64,000 nt of DNA from an uncultured Blautia sp. (GCA_937893675.1 CALBGI010000043.1:1-64000), one strand, 5' to 3'; counted from the first letter of the stretch, positions 9,263 to 18,881 are shown. A program made the numbers and translations. The notes: generated from the letters alone by a model not told the origin.

Positions 9263-10432
9263 TTATTTTCCGCGCACCTTCACCAGCATTTTTTCATGCA
9301 TCACAGACATAAGCAGCAAAATTGCCAGCAGATAAACCGGAAATAAAGAAACACTGATGTGGTTTGCCAGAAAACCAAACACCGGCGGCATGAAGCAGCT
9401 TCCCACATAGGCAGCCGCCATCTGTACGCCGATCAAAGCCTGGGAGCGCTCCGCTCCAAAATGTACCGGTGTGGAATGGATAATGGAGGGATAGACCGGG
9501 GCGCATCCAAGCCCCACCAAAATCAGACCGGCAAGGCTTCCCATTCTCCCCAGCGGCAGAAAAAGGCACACAATCCCGCCCAGTATCACTCCGATCCCCA
9601 ACCGTATCATCTGCGTATCGCTGAATCTCATAGTGAGAAATCCGCTGACTGCTCTTCCGGCCGTGATCCCTATAAAAAACAAGCTGGCAAAACCGGCGGC
9701 TGTTTCCGCCGGAATTCCCCGATGAAGCACAAGATAGCTGCTGGCCCACAACCCAGCTGTCTGCTCAAGCGCACAATAGCAGAAAAATGTAATCATAATC
9801 TCCCTAGATCCGGGAATCTTCACAATCTGCCGCAGCGAAAGCGGTCTTTCCTGTTCCCGTCCGGATGACCTGACCACTTCACCCCTGTGCATTTTCCAGA
9901 GAGGCAGACTGAGAAACAGCACAGCCGTCAGAAAAATCTGAAGAACCGAAATATAGCGATATCCTGTATTCCAGCCTTTTCCCTGCGTGAGCGCAAACCC
10001 CATGATATACGGCCCCAGGGACGCACCAACGCCCCACATGCAGTGCAGCCAGCTCATATGCCTGCTGGTATAATGAAGCGCCACAAAATTGTTGAGAGAA
10101 GCGTCCACGCTTCCCGCTCCCAGACCATAGGGAACCGCCCACAGACACAGCGCAATGTAGCTGTGGCTCACGGAAAACCCGAACAGCGCCGCCGCTGTCA
10201 TAAAAACGCTGATCGCCGTCACACGTCCGGTTCCCAGCTTTTTTGTGAGCCGGTCACTCATGATGCTGGAAAAAATCGTTCCGGCTGAAATGATCATGGA
10301 AATTCCTCCGGCATAAGATACCGGCACAGAAAATTCCTGATACATGGAGGGCCACACAGAGCCCAGCAGAGAATCCGGCAGACCAAGGCTGATAAACGCC
10401 AGATAGATGATGATCAGCAGCAGATGAAACAT
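9263..10432 (-). CDS. MFS transporter
   Basis: Major facilitator superfamily permease, about 389 aa, with some twelve hydrophobic segments. The N-terminal segment is FHLLLIIIYLAFISLGLPDS, and the loop between helices 2 and 3 reads SDRLTKKLGTGRV, the usual MFS signature position. The start at 10432 has an excellent RBS (AAGGAGGAAAAAA); an upstream in-frame ATG has none. It resembles the fucose-permease-like branch of MFS proteins common in clostridia. The gene lies 71 bases after the HAD gene on the same strand, so it may be the last gene of the alpha-glucoside operon, possibly a sugar or product exporter. The substrate is unknown. Confidence 0.82.
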   Translation of the reverse strand: MFHLLLIIIYLAFISLGLPDSLLGSVWPSMYQEFSVPVSYAGGISMIISAGTIFSSIMSDRLTKKLGTGRVTAISVFMTAAALFGFSVSHSYIALCLWAVPYGLGAGSVDASLNNFVALHYTSRHMSWLHCMWGVGASLGPYIMGFALTQGKGWNTGYRYISVLQIFLTAVLFLSLPLWKMHRGEVVRSSGREQERPLSLRQIVKIPGSREIMITFFCYCALEQTAGLWASSYLVLHRGIPAETAAGFASLFFIGITAGRAVSGFLTMRFSDTQMIRLGIGVILGGIVCLFLPLGRMGSLAGLILVGLGCAPVYPSIIHSTPVHFGAERSQALIGVQMAAAYVGSCFMPPVFGFLANHISVSLFPVYLLAILLLMSVMHEKMLVKVRGK

Positions 10433-10503
10433 CCTATTTTTCCTCCTTGCACATATTCCTTCCAAAATAATAGCGTTTTCTGCTGCCCTGTGCAACTTCT
10501 TTT

Positions 10504-11382
10504 TTAAGAAAGGCCTGACGCCTGATTTCTTAAAAAACCAAGAAAGCTTTCCACTCCGCCGCCGATCACCTGCACCTTATCCGGACGTTTTCCAGGCATT
10601 TCGGACACATCAAAGAAATCTCCGCCGCAGGTTTTATCTGTTAGCATAAAGCTGTCACTTCCATAAATCCCTTGTTCAATTCCTACGTATTCGTCACCCC
10701 AGAAGGCGCAGTCCTCCGGCCGAATCCCATATTCATCTGAAAGTCTTGTAAGAATGGCATTCACATTGTTGGATTTGCTGGATACACCGATTTCCAGATA
10801 CTTTGCATCACAGGTAGGCTCTGTCTCGATCCCATATTGTTTTCCTGTTTCCACTGCCAATTCAATCAGACTTTTGAGTCCTCCGGAAATGCCATGGCTT
10901 TTTAGACTGTTTTTTAAAATTTCCAATTCCCCCGCCTGCATGAACAGATTGTCTCCCCTGCACTGTTCCACCATCAGATCCACCTTGCAGTAATTAGGTC
11001 TGGAAAACACAATATCCGTGGCAAAATCATACTTTTCCAAAAGTTTCATATGTACATCAAAACAGATTCGATGAATATCCATAAGCTTCTGTTTATCCGG
11101 AATCTCATGACAGAATACAACGGCTTTTCCTTTTTTATCAAAAGCATAGTTGTATGCTCCTCGCCCAAGTCCCAGATAGAGATTGGAAAGCTCTTCTTTT
11201 GTAAATAATGCCTCTATTTTCCCGTGGGCAATATTTTCTATGGTAGTTCCGCTCACAATCACCAGCTTCACTCCACTTCTCAGCAAAGGCTTCATGGCTT
11301 CAATGGCCGCCTCCACCGGTGCTTTCCGGGAAAGGACAGCCGTTCCGTCCCAGTCAAAAAATATGGCTTTATATATTTTCAA
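10504..11382 (-). CDS. HAD-superfamily hydrolase
   Basis: A haloacid dehalogenase-fold phosphatase of about 292 aa. Motif I is FFDWDGTAV near residue 9, motif II is VIVSGTT, and motif IV is FWGDEYVG in the C-terminal part. The large insertion between them is a C2-type cap. The likely start is TTG at 11382, with GGGAGG eight bases upstream; it overlaps the end of the GH65 gene by 14 bases, so translation is coupled. GH65 phosphorylase operons usually carry a beta-phosphoglucomutase, also a HAD protein. This one lacks the short C1 cap of that enzyme, so a sugar-phosphate phosphatase is more likely than the mutase. Its substrate is not known. Confidence 0.8.
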   Translation of the reverse strand: MKIYKAIFFDWDGTAVLSRKAPVEAAIEAMKPLLRSGVKLVIVSGTTIENIAHGKIEALFTKEELSNLYLGLGRGAYNYAFDKKGKAVVFCHEIPDKQKLMDIHRICFDVHMKLLEKYDFATDIVFSRPNYCKVDLMVEQCRGDNLFMQAGELEILKNSLKSHGISGGLKSLIELAVETGKQYGIETEPTCDAKYLEIGVSSKSNNVNAILTRLSDEYGIRPEDCAFWGDEYVGIEQGIYGSDSFMLTDKTCGGDFFDVSEMPGKRPDKVQVIGGGVESFLGFLRNQASGLS

Positions 11383-13711
11383 TGCAGCTTCCTCCCTGCT
11401 CGTTCAATCGAATTTCTTTGTCCTTTACATAAAATACCAAATTGCTTCCTTCACAAAGCGTGAACACTGCTTCATGACCGTGAATCCTTACCCCCAGAAC
11501 ACAGTCTCTCACCCGCAAATGAAATGCATAGCCCTCCCATCCGTCCGGAAGATATGGCTTGAAATGCAAATATCCGTCTTTCAGATACAGTCCCGCAAAT
11601 CCGTTGACGATTGCCTGCCAGGTTCCCGCCATGTTTGCAGCGTGGATGCCTGCGTAGAAGTTGTTATGATAATCGTCCAGATCCATGCGGGCAGACTGCA
11701 TAAAATAACGGCAGGCTTCCTCATAATATCCGATTTTACACGCCACGATTCCAAAAATACAGGTGGACAGGGAGGAGTGGTGAAGCGTCACTTCCTGATA
11801 AAAATCATAGTTCCTGCGCAGTTCCTCCGGGGTGAACAACTGACAGTGATTATACATACCCAGGATTGCGTCTGCCTGTTTTGACATTCGATGGCGCATA
11901 ATAAACAAAGGATGATAATTCTCATAAAGCCACGCTCTTTTTTCCGGCGGAATCCTGGATTCATCCCAGGGCTTTCGCATCATAAAGCCGTCGTCCATGG
12001 GATAAATTCTGTGTTCCTCATCATAGGGGAAATACATATTTTCTATGATTTTTTCCCAGAGCTCTGTTTCCTGCATCTCAAAATCCAGCTTTTTCATCAG
12101 CCGTTCCAGACAGCCTCGGTCTTTTTCCTGCAGATATTTTACCGTCTGAAGCGCATCTTTCAGATGCTCTCTGGCCATAAGATTTGTATAGAAATTATTG
12201 TCTACAAGCACATTATATTCATCTGGGCCTGTCACACAACAGATACAGTATTTTCCGTCTCTGCACTCCGCAAAGCTCCCTACATCTGCCCATATCCTTG
12301 CTGTATCAATGAGAAGCTCCGCCCCCATTTCCTTAAAAAATACCACATCCCCTGTCACCTTCAAATACAGTGACAGCGCATAGGCAATATCCGCATTAAT
12401 GTGATATTGTGCCGTACCAAGAGGATAATAGGTGGAGGCTTCCTCCCCATTGATCGTCCTCCAGGGGAACAGCGCGCCTTTGTCATGTCCCAGAATACGG
12501 GCTCTCGCCCTTGCCTGATTCAGCGTATGATATCGGTACTCCAAAAGCTTTCTGGCGGCCTCAGGCTCTGTATAAATCAATACCGGAAGTACATACATCT
12601 CTGTATCCCAGAAATAATGGCCTTCGTAGCCCTCTCCGGAAAGCCCTTTGGCACCCATTCCGGTATTGCCGTCCCGGCCTGCCGCCTGCATAATGTGAAA
12701 CAGGTTAAATCGAATTCCCTGCTGCAGCGCATTCTGCCCCTCCAAAACCACATCTGCAATTTCCCAGTAACGCTTCATGTATCGTTTCTGAAAATCTGCA
12801 AGTTCCTTGAAGCCTTCCTGTGCAGTCTGCGCCAGAAGTGCACGCACAAAGGGCTCCAATTCTTGTTTTTCCATATCCAGATCCGAGGTGTAGCAGATGA
12901 TTTTTTCCAAAGTCCTAGTCTCTCCCGGCTTGCCTGTCCATTCTATCGTAAGCTGCGCATCCAGCTCCCCCGCCTCTGCGAAGGTCTGCAGATCCTCCCA
13001 TGCGCACTCCCGTAAGGTGTGGATGCTTCCGCAGGCCGCAGTAAGACCGCTGGTCTGCGTGGTTCCTTCATAATAAAGAATATTCTTTTCTCCGCAGAGG
13101 GTATGGGGCGTAAGCTTTCTTCCGAAGGGGCCGTAATCTACAATGGGATTTGTCTTTCGGGTATGATTCTCTACATTTCCCTCAAGCCTGGAAATCATTT
13201 TTACAGCACCCTCAAAATTCACCGGCGTTACAGCATACTCCTGCGCCATGATATTTTTATATTTGAAAGACACCAAACGGCGGATGTGGATACGCGCCTG
13301 CCGGCCTTTCGGTGAGGTCCACAAAAGGCTTCTCTCCAAAATTCCTTCTTTCATATGAAGCACTCTGGAATATTCCTCCACAGTGCCGGTTCTCATATCA
13401 AATTCCTCGTCCACCAAAAGCAACCGGATTTCTTTTAGATTGGGCAGATTTAAAAGGGACTGGCTGAGAAGGGGGGAACCAAAATTCGCTTCTCCATAAC
13501 GGATTTTTTCCCGCTCGTAAAAACCGTTAATAAAATTCCCCTCCAGTCCCGTATCAATGTCAAATGGGTAGGCTTCCTCAAAGGTTCCTCTTGTACCAAT
13601 ATACCCGTTTGAAAGGGCAAAGGTAGTTTCATTTCTGTAATTGTTTTCCACGGAAAAAGTTTTTTCTGTGATCGTCCATGGTTCTATGGGATAAATTGGT
13701 CTTTTCTGCAT
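11369..13711 (-). CDS. GH65 disaccharide phosphorylase (maltose/kojibiose/nigerose type)
   Basis: Inverting phosphorolysis of an alpha-glucosidic disaccharide to beta-glucose 1-phosphate and a sugar. At 780 aa it matches GH65 length. The N-terminal beta-sandwich includes RNETTFALSNGYIGTRG. The (alpha/alpha)6 barrel includes GYEGHYFWDTE, and the general-acid glutamate lies in VTGPDEYN (E498). It is in an operon with a CUT1 sugar transporter and a HAD phosphatase, and the YesM/YesN pair is divergent to it. Family members act on maltose, trehalose, kojibiose, nigerose or glucosyl-rhamnose; sequence alone does not let me choose. Cytoplasmic. Confidence 0.92.
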   Translation of the reverse strand: MQKRPIYPIEPWTITEKTFSVENNYRNETTFALSNGYIGTRGTFEEAYPFDIDTGLEGNFINGFYEREKIRYGEANFGSPLLSQSLLNLPNLKEIRLLLVDEEFDMRTGTVEEYSRVLHMKEGILERSLLWTSPKGRQARIHIRRLVSFKYKNIMAQEYAVTPVNFEGAVKMISRLEGNVENHTRKTNPIVDYGPFGRKLTPHTLCGEKNILYYEGTTQTSGLTAACGSIHTLRECAWEDLQTFAEAGELDAQLTIEWTGKPGETRTLEKIICYTSDLDMEKQELEPFVRALLAQTAQEGFKELADFQKRYMKRYWEIADVVLEGQNALQQGIRFNLFHIMQAAGRDGNTGMGAKGLSGEGYEGHYFWDTEMYVLPVLIYTEPEAARKLLEYRYHTLNQARARARILGHDKGALFPWRTINGEEASTYYPLGTAQYHINADIAYALSLYLKVTGDVVFFKEMGAELLIDTARIWADVGSFAECRDGKYCICCVTGPDEYNVLVDNNFYTNLMAREHLKDALQTVKYLQEKDRGCLERLMKKLDFEMQETELWEKIIENMYFPYDEEHRIYPMDDGFMMRKPWDESRIPPEKRAWLYENYHPLFIMRHRMSKQADAILGMYNHCQLFTPEELRRNYDFYQEVTLHHSSLSTCIFGIVACKIGYYEEACRYFMQSARMDLDDYHNNFYAGIHAANMAGTWQAIVNGFAGLYLKDGYLHFKPYLPDGWEGYAFHLRVRDCVLGVRIHGHEAVFTLCEGSNLVFYVKDKEIRLNEQGGSCIENI

Positions 13712-13736
13712 ATTTCTTTTCCTTTCTGTCCTTCTG

Positions 13737-14579
13737 TCAGCCCTTTACCGCACCAGCTGTCAGGCTTTCCATTACCTGACGCTGAAGCACAATGAACAGC
13801 ACAATGGTTGGAAGAACGGTCATCACCACAGCTGCAAACAGGGCGGAGTAATTGTTTGCAAAGGTTCCCATATAATAATTCAGGGCAATTGGCACCGTGC
13901 GCGCCGTATCTCCGCTGGTGAGCATCAGCGCAAAATAAAATTCATTCCAGGTATTGATAAACTGAAGAAGCGCAATGGTTACCAGTCCCGGTTTTGCCAA
14001 CGGGAGGATAATATGCCAGAACGTCTGTAAAAAAGTTGCCCCGTCAATGTAAGCAGATTCCTCCAACGCTGTGGAAATGGTCTTGTAATAGCTTGTCATG
14101 ACAAAAAAGGACATGGGGATTCCCATTGCGGAATATACAATGATCAGTCCAATCTTGGTATCAAAAATCCCCAGCTTCTGAAAAATAGAAAACAACGGCT
14201 GTGAAATGGCCTGCGCCGGAAGCATTAAAGAAGCAGAAATGAGCAGAACGATCACCATTTTTAATTTAAATTCAAATCTGGAAATAATATATGCACACAT
14301 TGCCACCAGAGCTACTGTCACAAGTACACTGCACCCCACGATAATAACGCTGTTCAGAAAATACTTTGCAATGGGCGCAAACTGAAACGCGGCCTTATAG
14401 TTGTCCAGATTGAAGGAAGACGGCCAGGACAGCGCAGAGGAATTGATCTCCGCATAGGTTTTAAAGGAGCTGATAAATGCCCACAAAATCGGCCCTATGG
14501 CAATGGCTGTAATACATATGAGAAACAAATATTTACAAATTTTTGCCAGAATGATCACTGGCTTTGAAGTCTCTTTCAC
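13737..14579 (-). CDS. Sugar ABC transporter permease, MalG-like
   Basis: Inner-membrane permease of a CUT1 carbohydrate ABC importer, 280 aa with about six transmembrane segments. The EAA loop that contacts the ATPase is in ALEESAYIDGATFLQTFWHI, with the usual conserved glycine. The start codon is GTG at 14579, with AAGGAGGG upstream. It follows the MalF-like permease gene by 12 bases and precedes the GH65 gene. No ATPase gene is present in the operon; a shared MsmX-type ATPase encoded elsewhere is the usual solution in Firmicutes. Confidence 0.92.
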   Translation of the reverse strand: MKETSKPVIILAKICKYLFLICITAIAIGPILWAFISSFKTYAEINSSALSWPSSFNLDNYKAAFQFAPIAKYFLNSVIIVGCSVLVTVALVAMCAYIISRFEFKLKMVIVLLISASLMLPAQAISQPLFSIFQKLGIFDTKIGLIIVYSAMGIPMSFFVMTSYYKTISTALEESAYIDGATFLQTFWHIILPLAKPGLVTIALLQFINTWNEFYFALMLTSGDTARTVPIALNYYMGTFANNYSALFAAVVMTVLPTIVLFIVLQRQVMESLTAGAVKG

Positions 14580-14591
14580 ACAATTCCCTCC

Positions 14592-15473
14592 TTATCCTTG
14601 CGCACTGCGTTTTTCGCGGAACAGTCTTTGGATCAGCAGCACAAGAGCCAGGCCAATGACAATCTGTACCACGCCTACCGCATTTGCTTTTCCGTAATTG
14701 TTCTCCAGGGTTGCTGTCTTGTAAAGATAAATCGGCAGATTCAAGGTGGCATTTCCCGGCCCGCCCTTTGTTGTCATGTAAATAATATCAAACTGGGAAA
14801 CCATGGCCACGGAAGCCAAGGTAACGCAGGTTCCAAAAATGTTTTTCATCAGAGGCAGCGTAATGTATCTGTCTACCTGCCAGGGTTTTGCCCCGTCCAC
14901 CTTCGCGGCTTCGTAAACCTCTTTATCAATAGCTCCCATCTCTGCCAGGAAAATAATTGTATTAAAACCCGAATACAGGATCCAAGTAAAGGTTACCGTC
15001 CAAAATGCATACCGGGAATTTCCGAACAGATTCGGAACCATGGCATAATCTACTCCCAGAAAATCCAATATGGGCTTTACAATTCCAAAAGACGGATTCA
15101 AAAGCAAGGTAAACATCACTCCCGTTGCAGCTGTTGGCACGATATTGGGAATCATATATGCTGTCCGCACGATTTTCCAGCCCTTGGGCTTACGGCGAAG
15201 CATCAAGGCCACAAGAAGTCCCAACGCCACATGAAAGGTAGATTGCAAAAGCACCCATACCAGTGTATTTCGTATGGCATACAAAAAATCTGCATCCTTG
15301 AAAATTATCATAAAATTATCCAGCCCTTTGAAAACTGGCCCGGAAAATGTGGTATATTCGCAGAGCGAGGTGTAGGCGACCGTCACGATCGGCGCTGCAT
15401 AAACCAACGCAAACAGAATCATACAGGGGATTGTAAACACCGCGATCCATAATCCTCGATTCTTTACCTTCAT
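14592..15473 (-). CDS. Sugar ABC transporter permease, MalF/UgpA-like
   Basis: Partner permease of the CUT1 importer, 293 aa, six hydrophobic segments. The EAA motif is in EVYEAAKVDGAKPWQVDRYI. RBS AAAGGAG is seven bases before the ATG. It is separated from the upstream binding-protein gene by a hairpin at 15495-15529, which probably lowers transcription into the permeases compared with the binding protein. Confidence 0.92.
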   Translation of the reverse strand: MKVKNRGLWIAVFTIPCMILFALVYAAPIVTVAYTSLCEYTTFSGPVFKGLDNFMIIFKDADFLYAIRNTLVWVLLQSTFHVALGLLVALMLRRKPKGWKIVRTAYMIPNIVPTAATGVMFTLLLNPSFGIVKPILDFLGVDYAMVPNLFGNSRYAFWTVTFTWILYSGFNTIIFLAEMGAIDKEVYEAAKVDGAKPWQVDRYITLPLMKNIFGTCVTLASVAMVSQFDIIYMTTKGGPGNATLNLPIYLYKTATLENNYGKANAVGVVQIVIGLALVLLIQRLFREKRSAQG

Positions 15474-15494
15474 ATAGTTCTCCTTTCCGGCAAA

Positions 15495-15529
15495 AAGGGA
15501 CTCGCAGGCAGATTACCTGCGAATCCCTT
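15495..15529 (-). terminator. Intra-operon hairpin after binding-protein gene
   Basis: The arms AAGGGACTCGCAGG (15495-15508) and CCTGCGAATCCCTT (15516-15529) pair at 13 of 14 positions, with TTTTT following on the minus strand. Such hairpins between binding-protein and permease genes commonly act as partial terminators or 3' stabilisers, giving excess binding protein. Confidence 0.6.
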
Positions 15530-15548
15530 CTCCCCACCTAAGCTTTGT

Positions 15549-16853
15549 CTATTCCTGATTTTTTGCTGCTGATTCAGAAAGCTTTGTACAGAATTCTTCT
15601 GCTGTAATATTTCCATATGCCAGCTCGGGAAGCTGTGTGGAAAATGTATCGATGGTATTCTGATACCAATATGCCTGATTCTGTCCGTAGGTAACCTCTG
15701 CCTTGCCCTGGATATCCAAAACCTGAGCCATTAACGGATCGCTTTCTGTAAGGCTTTCCGGAATTTCCAGATTGTCAGAAACCGGCTGAAGTCCTGTCAT
15801 CTCCAATGCCTTGATCTGGTTTTCCGGGCTTGTCTCAAATTTCAGGAATGCCACAGCCGCCTCGATTTTTTCCGGCTCTGTTGCACCAACCATATCTCCG
15901 GGAGTGGGAACCATTTCCATTCCGTTTCCAGGCATAAGCATAATGCCGACCTTGTCATAGAAACCCTCCGGCGCTTTTTCTGTCTGGGAGAAATCCGGGA
16001 TCATCCACGGGCCATTGGGGAACATGGCAACCTCCCCGTTAAAGAAATGCGTTGCCATTGGATCGTATTTTCCACCCACTGCGTCCGGCGTTGTGTAGTT
16101 CTGGAACATCATCTGAATTTTTTCCGCAGCTTCGATCACCTCGGGTGTGTCAAAATCCTGTGGATACATGGTATTCATCCATGTATTTCCCGCTTCTCCG
16201 TTCGTTCCAATCAGCGCACTCATCCAGAGATTTGTCAGCCAACCAGAATCTGCACTGTCCATGCCAAGTGGTGTAATTCCTGCTTCCTTTAAAGCATCGC
16301 AGGCCTCAAAAAACTCATCCCATGTTGCATAGGCAACCTCCGGTGCTTCCAGTCCTGCCTTCTCAAACAGCTCTTTATTGTAATAGATATAGGAAATTTC
16401 CTTTGACACTGGGACGCCGTAAATCTTTCCGTCCACTGTATTGAACTCCAGGGAGGTTTCATCAAACAGGGCTTTCCATTCCGAATCAGTCTCAAAATAC
16501 GGGGTCAAATCTGCAACCTTCCCTGATTTTGCCGCAAGCTCGGTAATGTTGTTTCCTCCGTTGAACACAATATCCGGCAAATCTCCGCTGGAAATCAACA
16601 GCTTAATCTTCTGATTGTAGGCGTCTGTCGTAGGAATTTCTTCAAAATTAAATTCCACGTTTTTTCCTTCTTCTGTTTTCTGGAATTCTTCAAACAGATA
16701 GGAATAATACTCTGCCGCATAGTCTGTCCCAACATGATAATTGATAACATCCAGTGTGATTTTCTTTCCCTCTTCCGCACATACCGGGAGAGATCCTGCC
16801 ATAATTCCTGCCAATGCGGCGGCTGCCGCCTGTACTGCAATTCTTTTTTTCAT
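15549..16853 (-). CDS. Sugar ABC transporter substrate-binding protein
   Basis: CUT1 family extracellular binding protein, 434 aa, first gene of the alpha-glucoside operon. The signal peptide covers about residues 1-26 and ends SLPVCAEEG. There is a cysteine but its context (LPVC) is a poor lipobox, whereas VCA fits signal peptidase I; membrane anchoring is therefore unclear. RBS AAGGAGGACG precedes the ATG. The nearby GH65 gene suggests an alpha-linked gluco-disaccharide as ligand. Regulation is probably by the divergent YesM/YesN pair: two identical 12-mers lie upstream of its promoter. Confidence 0.88.
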   Translation of the reverse strand: MKKRIAVQAAAAALAGIMAGSLPVCAEEGKKITLDVINYHVGTDYAAEYYSYLFEEFQKTEEGKNVEFNFEEIPTTDAYNQKIKLLISSGDLPDIVFNGGNNITELAAKSGKVADLTPYFETDSEWKALFDETSLEFNTVDGKIYGVPVSKEISYIYYNKELFEKAGLEAPEVAYATWDEFFEACDALKEAGITPLGMDSADSGWLTNLWMSALIGTNGEAGNTWMNTMYPQDFDTPEVIEAAEKIQMMFQNYTTPDAVGGKYDPMATHFFNGEVAMFPNGPWMIPDFSQTEKAPEGFYDKVGIMLMPGNGMEMVPTPGDMVGATEPEKIEAAVAFLKFETSPENQIKALEMTGLQPVSDNLEIPESLTESDPLMAQVLDIQGKAEVTYGQNQAYWYQNTIDTFSTQLPELAYGNITAEEFCTKLSESAAKNQE

Positions 16854-16898
16854 GTTCGTCCTCCTTCATCTTTTGCGCTGTGTTCAGCAACTGAGTTT

Positions 16899-16927
16899 AT
16901 TATAGGAGAAAGCTTCGGCAAATTGAA
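16899..16927 (-). promoter_or_regulatory. Putative promoter of the alpha-glucoside ABC/GH65 operon
   Basis: TTCAAT (16927-16922), a 17-base spacer and a perfect TATAAT (16904-16899) on the minus strand. The weak -35 box with a perfect -10 box fits an activator-dependent promoter. A 12-base direct repeat lies just upstream. Confidence 0.5.
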
Positions 16928-16937
16928 TAAAATACCA

Positions 16938-17030
16938 TGCGCTTTTCTTGAAGATTCTTTGCATGGATTAAAAATATTCCCCCATATTTTTCTTTTTTGT
17001 CTCCGGCTTTAAAAATTTTGCGCTTTTCTT
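16938..17030 (-). repeat. Two 12-bp direct repeats, candidate YesN-type activator sites
   Basis: AAGAAAAGCGCA (minus-strand reading) occurs at 16949-16938 and 17030-17019, starts 81 bases apart. The proximal copy lies 10 bases upstream of the -35 box of the binding-protein promoter. AraC-type response regulators bind such direct repeats. The link to the adjacent regulator is inference. Confidence 0.4.
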
Positions 17031-17059
17031 TAAAATTTTCGCCTTCCTTTCCAAACTGA

Positions 17060-17088
17060 TTGATGATCACCTGCAAATGTGTCATAAT
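17060..17088 (+). promoter_or_regulatory. Putative promoter of the yesM/yesN-like pair
   Basis: TTGATG (17060-17065), a 17-base spacer and CATAAT (17083-17088), 33 bases before the start codon, which has an AAGGAGGG RBS. Confidence 0.4.
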
Positions 17089-17120
17089 CATAGTATATTT
17101 TTTATAAGGAGGGAATTTGT

Positions 17121-18881
17121 ATGGGCAAGCCACTTTTCTCCAAAAAGAGCTTATCCCTGCGCACCTTTATCACGATCACGGTTTCTCTGATTGTGTTTGT
17201 TGTATTGCTGTGCTCTATCCTCTTTTACTATAACAGAACCTCTCGGATCCTCAGGGACAGCTCCCGGGAATCTATCACACAGCAGCTGAATCAGGTAAAT
17301 ATAAGAATTACAGATCAGATTGATTCCATTGATTCTGTCATTCCGCTTTTTATGTCCAACAACATGATCGTGGAAACTCTGGAGTCCCCTTACTCGGTCT
17401 TTCCCGATGGTCAACGTTTTCAGATCGAACGGCAAATGTCGTATATTTATCACAGCACACCCTTATCCGGCAAAAACTTCACAAACTCCATTTATATTAT
17501 CCGGGATGACAATACTGTTTTTCATACTTATACTTCAAGTAATCTGCATTCTATCAAAGAACAGACAACACAGCTGACCGCCTCTATTGATGCCGAAGAC
17601 CCACGGCTTCTCTGTTTCTCCATTCCATCGGAGGAAAACAGCCTGTTTTTCTGTCGGAACCTTTTTCACAGCAGCACTGGAAAACACATCGGATTTGCCG
17701 TGCTCGATATTGATGCAGACAAGCTCATTGATTACTGCGGAAAAAACTTGGATCCCGCATGGTTCATTTCCGTATATAACGACAAGCTCCACATTCTTTC
17801 TGACGAGCATATGGAAGCAGAAAATCAGGATATGATACGGCAAATAGAGCTGACGGAACCGGATATTTCCTTTCAGGAAATGCAGCTTCACGGCAAGGCC
17901 TATTATGTGGCAGCGCAGTCTATCAGTGAAATCGCTTTCATCTCCGCAGTCGCCGCACCGAAGGAACAGCTTCTTAAAAACCTGAATGATACCTTAAAAT
18001 CCTATCTTCTGCTGTTGAGTGTCTCCATTCCTGTCGCCCTTTTGTTTGCCGTTTTTATCAGCCAGGCAGTAACCCGCCCCATTGAAAAAATGGTATTTCA
18101 CATTAACGCGATTTCCAAAGGGAGCCAGACACCTCTCCCTCCCACGAAGATGTACCGGGAATTCGATATCTGGACAAAAGCCTTCAACGAAATGCTGCAA
18201 AAGCTGGATACTTACTACAATGATATTTTTCAGAAACAGATCCTCTTGAAAAACGCGGAGATCCAGGCGCTCCAGTCACAGATGGATCCACATTTTCTTT
18301 TCAACGTCCTGAATACCATTGCCTGGAAAGCGCAGATGACAGATAATGAAGAAATCTACCAAATGGTAATCTCCCTGGGCGAACTTCTGAAAATGAACAC
18401 AATTTCCAAGGAAAAAGCTTTTATTGCTCTGGAACAGGAAATACAGTATGTGCGTTTCTATATTTATCTGCAGCAAATGCGTTTTGAGGACAAGATTTCC
18501 TGTAGCATCCAGATACCGCCGGAGCTTCTCCCCTGTGAGATTCCCTGCTTCTGTATTCAGCCCCTGGTGGAAAATGCCATTGTGCACGGGCTGGAGCCAA
18601 AAAAAGGCAAGGGAACTCTTGCCATCCAGATTTTCCGAAAAACTCCGGAAACCATGGAAATCTGTATTATTGACAACGGTGTCGGATTTTCCGAAATCCC
18701 AGATGTCCGAAGCATTGCTTCCTCCGTTGATGACAGCCACACGCATATCGGACTGAAAAATCTGGACAAACGTCTGGAGCTTTTGTTTGGAGAATCCGCA
18801 CGCCTTCAGATTTCCAGTGTTCCAAACGAGCTCACCTCAATTTCCTTTACCATTCCCATAAAAAAGGAGGCCGAAACATGA
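17121..18881 (+). CDS. Sensor histidine kinase, YesM family
   Basis: Membrane sensor kinase of 586 aa. It has a transmembrane helix at about residues 15-36, an extracellular sensing domain (about 37-285, Cache-like by position), and a second helix at about 290-312. A HAMP linker, a His_kinase domain and an HATPase domain follow. The phosphorylated histidine lies in DPHFLFN (H391). The N box reads QPLVENAIVHG, the G1 box DNGVGF and the G2 region GLKNL. Its stop overlaps the start of the response regulator gene (ATGA). YesM/YesN systems usually sense extracellular oligosaccharides, and this pair is divergent from a sugar transporter operon. Confidence 0.93.
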   Translation: MGKPLFSKKSLSLRTFITITVSLIVFVVLLCSILFYYNRTSRILRDSSRESITQQLNQVNIRITDQIDSIDSVIPLFMSNNMIVETLESPYSVFPDGQRFQIERQMSYIYHSTPLSGKNFTNSIYIIRDDNTVFHTYTSSNLHSIKEQTTQLTASIDAEDPRLLCFSIPSEENSLFFCRNLFHSSTGKHIGFAVLDIDADKLIDYCGKNLDPAWFISVYNDKLHILSDEHMEAENQDMIRQIELTEPDISFQEMQLHGKAYYVAAQSISEIAFISAVAAPKEQLLKNLNDTLKSYLLLLSVSIPVALLFAVFISQAVTRPIEKMVFHINAISKGSQTPLPPTKMYREFDIWTKAFNEMLQKLDTYYNDIFQKQILLKNAEIQALQSQMDPHFLFNVLNTIAWKAQMTDNEEIYQMVISLGELLKMNTISKEKAFIALEQEIQYVRFYIYLQQMRFEDKISCSIQIPPELLPCEIPCFCIQPLVENAIVHGLEPKKGKGTLAIQIFRKTPETMEICIIDNGVGFSEIPDVRSIASSVDDSHTHIGLKNLDKRLELLFGESARLQISSVPNELTSISFTIPIKKEAET

